64,000 nucleotides of DNA. It comes from Deinococcales bacterium. GTDB lineage: Bacteria; Deinococcota; Deinococci; Deinococcales; JAAFIG01. The position numbers and the translations under genes were made by a program. The DNA is taken from positions 1 through 64,000 of the forward strand of contig JAAFIG010000003.1 in NCBI GenBank assembly GCA_013298595.1, read 5' to 3'. Positions within the stretch are counted from its first letter, which is position 1. Every line of letters starts with the position of its first letter. A model generated the notes under the pieces. That model was given only the letters and a program-made list of their open reading frames with translations, did not search any database and had not been told where the DNA came from. Shown in pieces: positions 60,520 to 64,000 of this stretch.

Positions 60520-60524
60520 AGTCC

Positions 60525-60542
60525 ATTGTACACAGTTAGACT
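60525..60542. promoter_or_regulatory. Back-to-back -10 boxes of divergent leaderless promoters
   Basis: Minus-strand TACAAT (60525-60530) ends 5 nt before the hydrolase ATG. Plus-strand TAGACT (60537-60542) ends 7 nt before the cupin ATG. The two starts are separated by only 30 bp, so the promoters must compete. Confidence 0.55.
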
Positions 60543-60549
60543 CGAGGTC

Positions 60550-60927
60550 ATGCGACCAACCACACCAAAAGACATTGCTGCCAGCCTGACCGAATTCTGG
60601 TCCCCTCGAGTCATTGCCGAAGTGGACGATACGTTTATTAAAGTGGCAAAAGTTCAAGGTTCGTTTACTTGGCACAGTCATGATCACGAAGACGAGTTAT
60701 TTATGATTCTGAAAGGGCATTTGCGCATCGAAATTGAAAATGCCGAAGCTGTAGAACTCAGCGAAGGTCAGATTTACGTTGTGCCTAAAGGCGTGCGACA
60801 TAACCCAATTGCCGAAAACGAATGTCATATCATGTTGATTGAACGTAAATCCACACTGCATACTGGCACAACCATCACCGATAAAACCCGTTCACTCGAG
60901 GAACAATTACGCCCAATGGAAACATAA
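60550..60927 (+). CDS. Cupin-domain protein
   Basis: This is a 125-residue single-domain cupin. Motif 1 appears as WHSHDHEDELFMILKG (three His and one Glu metal ligands, about residues 39-54) and motif 2 as GQIYVVPKGVRHNP (about 74-87). It resembles the small cupins annotated as mannose-6-phosphate isomerase-like, but no reaction can be assigned. ATG 60550 has TAGACT 7 nt upstream. It is divergent from the hydrolase and may belong to the same response. Confidence 0.83.
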   Translation: MRPTTPKDIAASLTEFWSPRVIAEVDDTFIKVAKVQGSFTWHSHDHEDELFMILKGHLRIEIENAEAVELSEGQIYVVPKGVRHNPIAENECHIMLIERKSTLHTGTTITDKTRSLEEQLRPMET

Positions 60928-61144
60928 GTGCTCTGTTTAATGCTCGAGAAGATAATTTTAAACAAAATGGCAAGTCAGAAACTCACAACAAGGATTTTGA
61001 CAATCACCTCAAAAATTGGTTAACACCAATCAAAGCAGCATTGCCACAACTTGATTCAGTACTTCACAAAGCACTATAAAATCAGCGTCACAACACCATC
61101 TTAATCTTATGCCCTGTGCAATTTTGGACTCGAGCCAAGAAAGT
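60928..61144. other. Intergenic region with a possible coding remnant
   Basis: A start-less open frame from about 60921 to TAA 61079 reads protein-like sequence ending FDNHLKNWLTPIKAALPQLD then SVLHKAL. It has no start codon or ribosome site and may be the 3' remnant of a lost gene. Otherwise I see nothing in this stretch. Confidence 0.3.
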
Positions 61145-61168
61145 GTTATCATCCGCTCTTGTGATAAC
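61145..61168. promoter_or_regulatory. Inverted repeat over the tetR start, probable autoregulatory operator
   Basis: GTTATCA (61145-61151) and TGATAAC (61162-61168) are perfect arms 10 nt apart. They overlap the -10 box TATCAT (61147-61152) and the GTG start at 61161. A repressor bound here would block the gene. The role is inferred. Confidence 0.65.
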
Positions 61169-61790
61169 TGCTGCTCCCAAACCACTCTTACAAGACGATG
61201 TCAAACTTTCGCTACGCGAACGCCAAAAAATTCGGCGACGCAACCGTATTTATCAAGTGGCAATCCAATTATTTAAGGAAAATGGTTTTGATAAAACCAC
61301 AGCCACCGACATCGCCCGTACCGCCCATGTTTCTCGAGGCACTTTCTTTAATTACTACCCATATAAAGAAGCTGTGCTGCTCGATTATGGTGCTTACATT
61401 GTTTCTAATTTAAACGATGTCATCGAAGAACACCGCACCGCTGGTTTAGACGCACCCACCTTGCTCGAGAAACTCTGGTTAGAACTGGCTCGAGTCACCG
61501 AAGAAGAACGCGACCTGATCCCGCCTTTGACTTACGAACTGATTAACCCAGACCCGATTCGGGCAAAAGCGGCTTATGAAGCCATGCCACTGGCAAAAAT
61601 TATTGAACCTTTGTTGCGTGAAACCCATAAATTGCGTGATGACCTAAGTGTTGAACGCATTGCAGCCACCATTGCCTATAGTTTCTTAATGACAGCTTTG
61701 CGTTGGAGTGCTTTTCATCCTAATCGCTCTGTCACCGACGAGCTAAAGAAGGCTTTGTCCTTGGTTTTAGATGGTGCTTATCAGCGCTGA
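61161..61790 (+). CDS. TetR-family regulator
   Basis: This is a 209-residue TetR. The N-terminal helix-turn-helix lies at about residues 40-62 (TATDIARTAHVSRGTFFNYYPYKE), and the C-terminal domain has the ERDLIPPLTYELI helix. GTG 61161 is preferred because TATCAT ends 8 nt before it; the longer frame from 61116 starts upstream of the -10 box. The inverted repeat across its own start suggests autorepression. It may also regulate the nearby cupin, hydrolase and monooxygenase genes, which is only a guess from proximity. Confidence 0.88.
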   Translation: MITAAPKPLLQDDVKLSLRERQKIRRRNRIYQVAIQLFKENGFDKTTATDIARTAHVSRGTFFNYYPYKEAVLLDYGAYIVSNLNDVIEEHRTAGLDAPTLLEKLWLELARVTEEERDLIPPLTYELINPDPIRAKAAYEAMPLAKIIEPLLRETHKLRDDLSVERIAATIAYSFLMTALRWSAFHPNRSVTDELKKALSLVLDGAYQR

Positions 61791-61825
61791 TGTGATATTT
61801 GCACGCGGAAATTGAAAATCTTTAG

Positions 61826-61831
61826 TAAACT
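61826..61831 (+). promoter_or_regulatory. -10 box (TAAACT) of the toxin-antitoxin operon
   Basis: TAAACT ends 7 nt before the antitoxin ATG at 61839, with no Shine-Dalgarno site. Confidence 0.5.
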
Positions 61832-61838
61832 GGGCTTT

Positions 61839-62030
61839 ATGAAGGCGACCATGCAAGCCGAAGTGCTTGCAATTCTCGAGAAACTCCCAGAAGAAGCCAA
61901 TTGGCTTGATTTTAAACGTGCTATTCAAGTTTTTGATCGCATCCACGAAGGTGTGGTTGACCTTGATAACGGACGTGTCTGGACGACTGATCAATTACGT
62001 AATCATTTCCGAAAGAAGACATTCACATGA
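61839..62030 (+). CDS. Antitoxin of a ParE/RelE-type pair
   Basis: This is a 63-residue acidic protein (start MKATMQAEVLAILEKLPEEA) encoded directly before a RelE/ParE-superfamily toxin, with a 4-nt overlap (ATGA). Length, order and overlap are those of a type II antitoxin that neutralises the toxin and represses the operon. No named DNA-binding domain is evident, so the identification rests mainly on context. I chose ATG 61839 over the frame's earlier start because the -10 box lies between them. Confidence 0.72.
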   Translation: MKATMQAEVLAILEKLPEEANWLDFKRAIQVFDRIHEGVVDLDNGRVWTTDQLRNHFRKKTFT

Positions 62031-62353
62031 TACCCGAGGAAAACAAATCCAGCATTCGTATCGAATGGTCAGACCGTGCCCGTCAAGACCTCGAGGAAAT
62101 CTATGAAAACCTCGAGCAGCATTCAATAGACGCGGCTGACCGTACTGTGCAACGCCTGATTGGTGTAATTGAAGATTTAGTTGCCGATGACACCCTTGGT
62201 ATTGCTGTGCCCAATCCACGCCACGAGAACCTCTTTAGTTTTGGTGAACGCCCGTACCGTATGTACTACCGTAAACTCGAGTACAGCCTCGAGATTGTGC
62301 ACATCGAAGAAAGCACTAAGCGCGGCACCCTTGCCAATAAACCATTGCGTTAA
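62027..62353 (+). CDS. RelE/ParE-superfamily toxin
   Basis: This is a 108-residue toxin-like protein. The ParE pattern is visible: IEWSDRARQDLEEIYENLEQHS (about residues 10-31), RLIGVIEDLVADDTLGIAVPNPRHENL, then ERPYRMYYRKLEYSLEIVHIEESTKR, the conserved R-x-x-Y and strand-end region. ParE toxins poison DNA gyrase, while RelE toxins cut mRNA at the ribosome; the sequence looks closer to ParE. It overlaps the antitoxin stop and ends in a 4-nt overlap with the convergent GrpB gene. Confidence 0.85.
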   Translation: MIPEENKSSIRIEWSDRARQDLEEIYENLEQHSIDAADRTVQRLIGVIEDLVADDTLGIAVPNPRHENLFSFGERPYRMYYRKLEYSLEIVHIEESTKRGTLANKPLR

Positions 62354-62922
62354 GCGTCCGATGCACCGAGTTGCCAGTTGGTCAAAGTCGCCCATTCCCA
62401 AGCACCTGTCATAAACAAATCAAATGCTGGGTCTTTGATATCGTAATAGGCTTCGGCGTTATCGGGAAAATACCGAGCCAATTGGCGTTTAACTTCGGCA
62501 TACGCTTCTCGAGTACCAGCATGGGTTCGTAAGTAATCGCGGCATAAAAGGGCATACCGCTGATTAAAACGCCCCTCGAGGCGAATATGCACATTGGCAA
62601 AACGTGGCAATAACATCTTGGCAAAACGTTTCTCGAGTTGATCGGGATTAAGCGTCAGACCGGGTGGTATATGGTCAAAAACGGCTTCTTCACGCCAAGT
62701 TAAACCACAAGACTCGAGCGCACCTTTCAAGGCTGGGTTATCTAAACTCGAGACAGTGATTTGAATGTCTATCACATCTTTGGCAGCAAGTTCTGGCACG
62801 CTGGTACTACCAATATGATCTATTCGCAAAGCCAGATCGCCAAGTGCAGTTCGTAAACTCGAGCCAATGGTTTTAAATTCCCCGAGCCAGCGTGTCTGAT
62901 ACGGCATGATTACAATGCTCAT
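62350..62922 (-). CDS. GrpB-family (UPF0157) nucleotidyltransferase-fold protein
   Basis: This is a 190-residue GrpB/UPF0157 protein: VIMPYQTRWLGEFKTIGSSLRTALGDLALRIDHIGSTSVPELAAKDVIDIQI carries the family landmarks (YxxxW near 8-12, IDHIGSTSVPGL-like near 34-45, and KDVIDIQI with the Asp pair). The fold is a minimal nucleotidyltransferase and the biochemical role is unclear. GGAGG precedes ATG 62922. Its start overlaps the stop of the Imm1-like gene by 4 nt. Confidence 0.9.
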   Translation of the reverse strand: MSIVIMPYQTRWLGEFKTIGSSLRTALGDLALRIDHIGSTSVPELAAKDVIDIQITVSSLDNPALKGALESCGLTWREEAVFDHIPPGLTLNPDQLEKRFAKMLLPRFANVHIRLEGRFNQRYALLCRDYLRTHAGTREAYAEVKRQLARYFPDNAEAYYDIKDPAFDLFMTGAWEWATLTNWQLGASDA

Positions 62923-63329
62923 GTTTCCTCCCAAAGCACACCCGAGTCTGGTTCGCCTTGTAAAAAATAGTGTTTGACAATCTGCAATGTTTGCTCGAGA
63001 TTCCAAGTGAATCTTTGCTCGGTGCTAAAACCCTGATCGGAAATCCAGAGGTCAAGCATTTCACTCGAGCCGTTCGGATTGACTGCTTGAATCCAGTACC
63101 CATCTTCATCAGCAATTTGAATGTGATACACACTCTCACCACCTGTCACTGCCATCGCATTGGTATCACCAATGCCTTCATTTAAGCAAAGCCAGAGAAT
63201 TGGTTGGTCAAAACGGTGCATGTTCCCAAGCCGTAACTCGAGGGTAGCCCAATCTGGCTCGAGTAGTGTTTCGGTGGTGTATGCCGAGTTATCTCGAAGG
63301 TAGCGAATAATGTCGAGCGAAGCAATCAC
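62919..63329 (-). CDS. Imm1-like immunity-type protein
   Basis: This is a 136-residue acidic protein. Its C-terminal pattern, a final helix then HYFLQGEPDSGVLWEE, and the GESVYHIQIADEDGYW strand resemble the Imm1 family of immunity proteins that neutralise nuclease-type polymorphic toxins. No partner toxin gene is adjacent (upstream is an ABC exporter), so this may be an orphan immunity gene or a related protein of other function. It lies 3 bp from the ABC exporter stop and is coupled by ATGA to grpB. Confidence 0.5.
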   Translation of the reverse strand: MIASLDIIRYLRDNSAYTTETLLEPDWATLELRLGNMHRFDQPILWLCLNEGIGDTNAMAVTGGESVYHIQIADEDGYWIQAVNPNGSSEMLDLWISDQGFSTEQRFTWNLEQTLQIVKHYFLQGEPDSGVLWEET

Positions 63330-63332
63330 AAA

Positions 63333-64000
63333 TTACACCCCTGCAAGTTCTTGGTCAGCGTATTGCAAGTTGTACAAAGTGGCATAGTATCCGCCGTGTT
63401 GCAGCAATTCATCATGGCTGCCTTCTTCAACAATTTTGCCTTTTCGCATGACAATAATACGGTCGCAGTTTTTAATGGTGCTTAAACGGTGAGCAATGAT
63501 GATGCTGGTGCGTCCGTGCATGACTTTTGCCAGTGCATCTTGGATTTGTAACTCGGATTCTGTGTCTATATTGGCGGTAGCTTCGTCGAGAACAAGTAAA
63601 ATATCTGGATTAGCAATTAATGCCCTTGCAAATGCCAAGAGTTGCTTTTGCCCTGTGGAAAGCGTTGCACCGCGTTCCTTAACCTCGGTTTTATAACCGT
63701 TGGGTAAACTCGAGATAAATTCGTGCACACCCACGTACTTACAGGCTTGAATGATTTTCTCGAGTGGAATGCTTTCATCGTTCATTCGCAAGTTTGATTC
63801 GATGGTGCCACTAAATAAGTAGACATCTTGCAATACCACACCAACATGTTTACGTAAGTCGCGTTGCACAATTTGACGGACATCGGTACCATCTACCAAA
63901 ATACTGCCTTTTTGAATATCGTAAAATCTCGAGACAAGGCTGATGATGCTGGTTTTACCCGCTCCAGTGGCACCAACCAGTGCCACACTCTGCCCAGGTT
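63333..64000 (-). CDS. ABC exporter, ATP-binding domain (partial, runs off right edge)
   Basis: The last ~222 residues of an ABC transporter nucleotide-binding domain are visible. Walker A is GATGAGKTS, the Q-loop VVLQDVYLF, the signature [15 protein letters not shown], Walker [14 protein letters not shown] and the H-loop AHRLSTI. The sequence style ([31 protein letters not shown]) is that of exporters with fused membrane domains (MsbA/YheH/SmdB type). The transmembrane half must lie beyond 64000. It is probably co-transcribed with the Imm1-like and grpB genes. Confidence 0.92.
   Translation of the reverse strand, partial: PGQSVALVGATGAGKTSIISLVSRFYDIQKGSILVDGTDVRQIVQRDLRKHVGVVLQDVYLFSGTIESNLRMNDESIPLEKIIQACKYVGVHEFISSLPNGYKTEVKERGATLSTGQKQLLAFARALIANPDILLVLDEATANIDTESELQIQDALAKVMHGRTSIIIAHRLSTIKNCDRIIVMRKGKIVEEGSHDELLQHGGYYATLYNLQYADQELAGV

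Noticed and set aside
1-64000. CTCGAG as a DNA uptake sequence
   Set aside because: Not excluded, but known uptake sequences are longer, less frequent and usually not palindromic; the behaviour is closer to a HIP. Kept only as an alternative explanation.
1-64000. tRNA, rRNA, CRISPR arrays, prophage or integron features
   Set aside because: No cloverleaf, rRNA core sequence, regular repeat-spacer pattern, integrase or phage structural gene was seen on either strand.

Overview
The window is a bacterial chromosome segment of roughly 43-45% G+C (estimated by eye) with about 64 genes or gene remnants on both strands. The best guess for the host is a low-G+C member of the Deinococcota or a close relative. 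This is inference, resting on three things: many genes with a TANNNT -10 box 5-8 nt before the start codon (leaderless transcription, well known in Deinococcus); a large operon of DUF11/SdrD-like surface proteins ending in an outer-membrane-type barrel protein; and a gene mix (RIO kinase, YqeG phosphatase, LpxB-related protein, M32 carboxypeptidase, DUF2721, fasciclin) that fits that phylum. No rRNA, tRNA or CRISPR array was seen.

The most striking feature is not a gene. The palindrome CTCGAG occurs about 86 times in the first 10 kb by hand count, where about 2 would be expected. It occurs on both strands, in all reading frames, in genes of every function and between genes. It resembles the cyanobacterial highly iterated palindrome HIP1 in behaviour but has a different sequence.

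Layout. 1-1 kb: the end of an IS5-like element has replaced the start of an SDR gene. 1-20 kb: ordinary housekeeping and stress genes (GNATs, LysR, LOG, nitronate monooxygenase, Ada, MOSC, fasciclin, zinc-ribbon kinase, Uma2, aldo-keto reductase, tryptophan dioxygenase back to back with a PfkB kinase, M32 peptidase, a TlpA/thioredoxin/CcdA thiol-redox group). 20-30 kb: YqeG, a GGDEF cyclase, then a tight co-directional run (RIO kinase, DinB, GNAT, nucleotidyltransferase, MFS pump, DinB, APH kinase, GNAT, broken YjbR, P-loop kinase, DinB) joined mostly by 4-nt overlaps. 31-41.7 kb: UvrA2-like protein, several regulators with visible operators, and at least four decayed gene fragments. 41.7-57.2 kb: a leftward surface-protein operon (lectin-like DUF11 protein, small DUF11 protein, two long DUF11 proteins, a 1760-residue barrel protein). 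57.3-64 kb: SGNH hydrolase, a Baeyer-Villiger monooxygenase with an alpha/beta hydrolase that could act in sequence on ketones, a cupin, a TetR regulator, a ParE-type toxin-antitoxin pair, GrpB, an Imm1-like protein and the end of an ABC exporter.

Gene starts fall into two classes. First or single genes usually have a -10 box directly before the start codon and no Shine-Dalgarno site. Internal operon genes have Shine-Dalgarno sites or ATGA/GTGA overlaps. I used this to revise many start codons. Three TetR genes have inverted repeats placed over their own or a divergent promoter.
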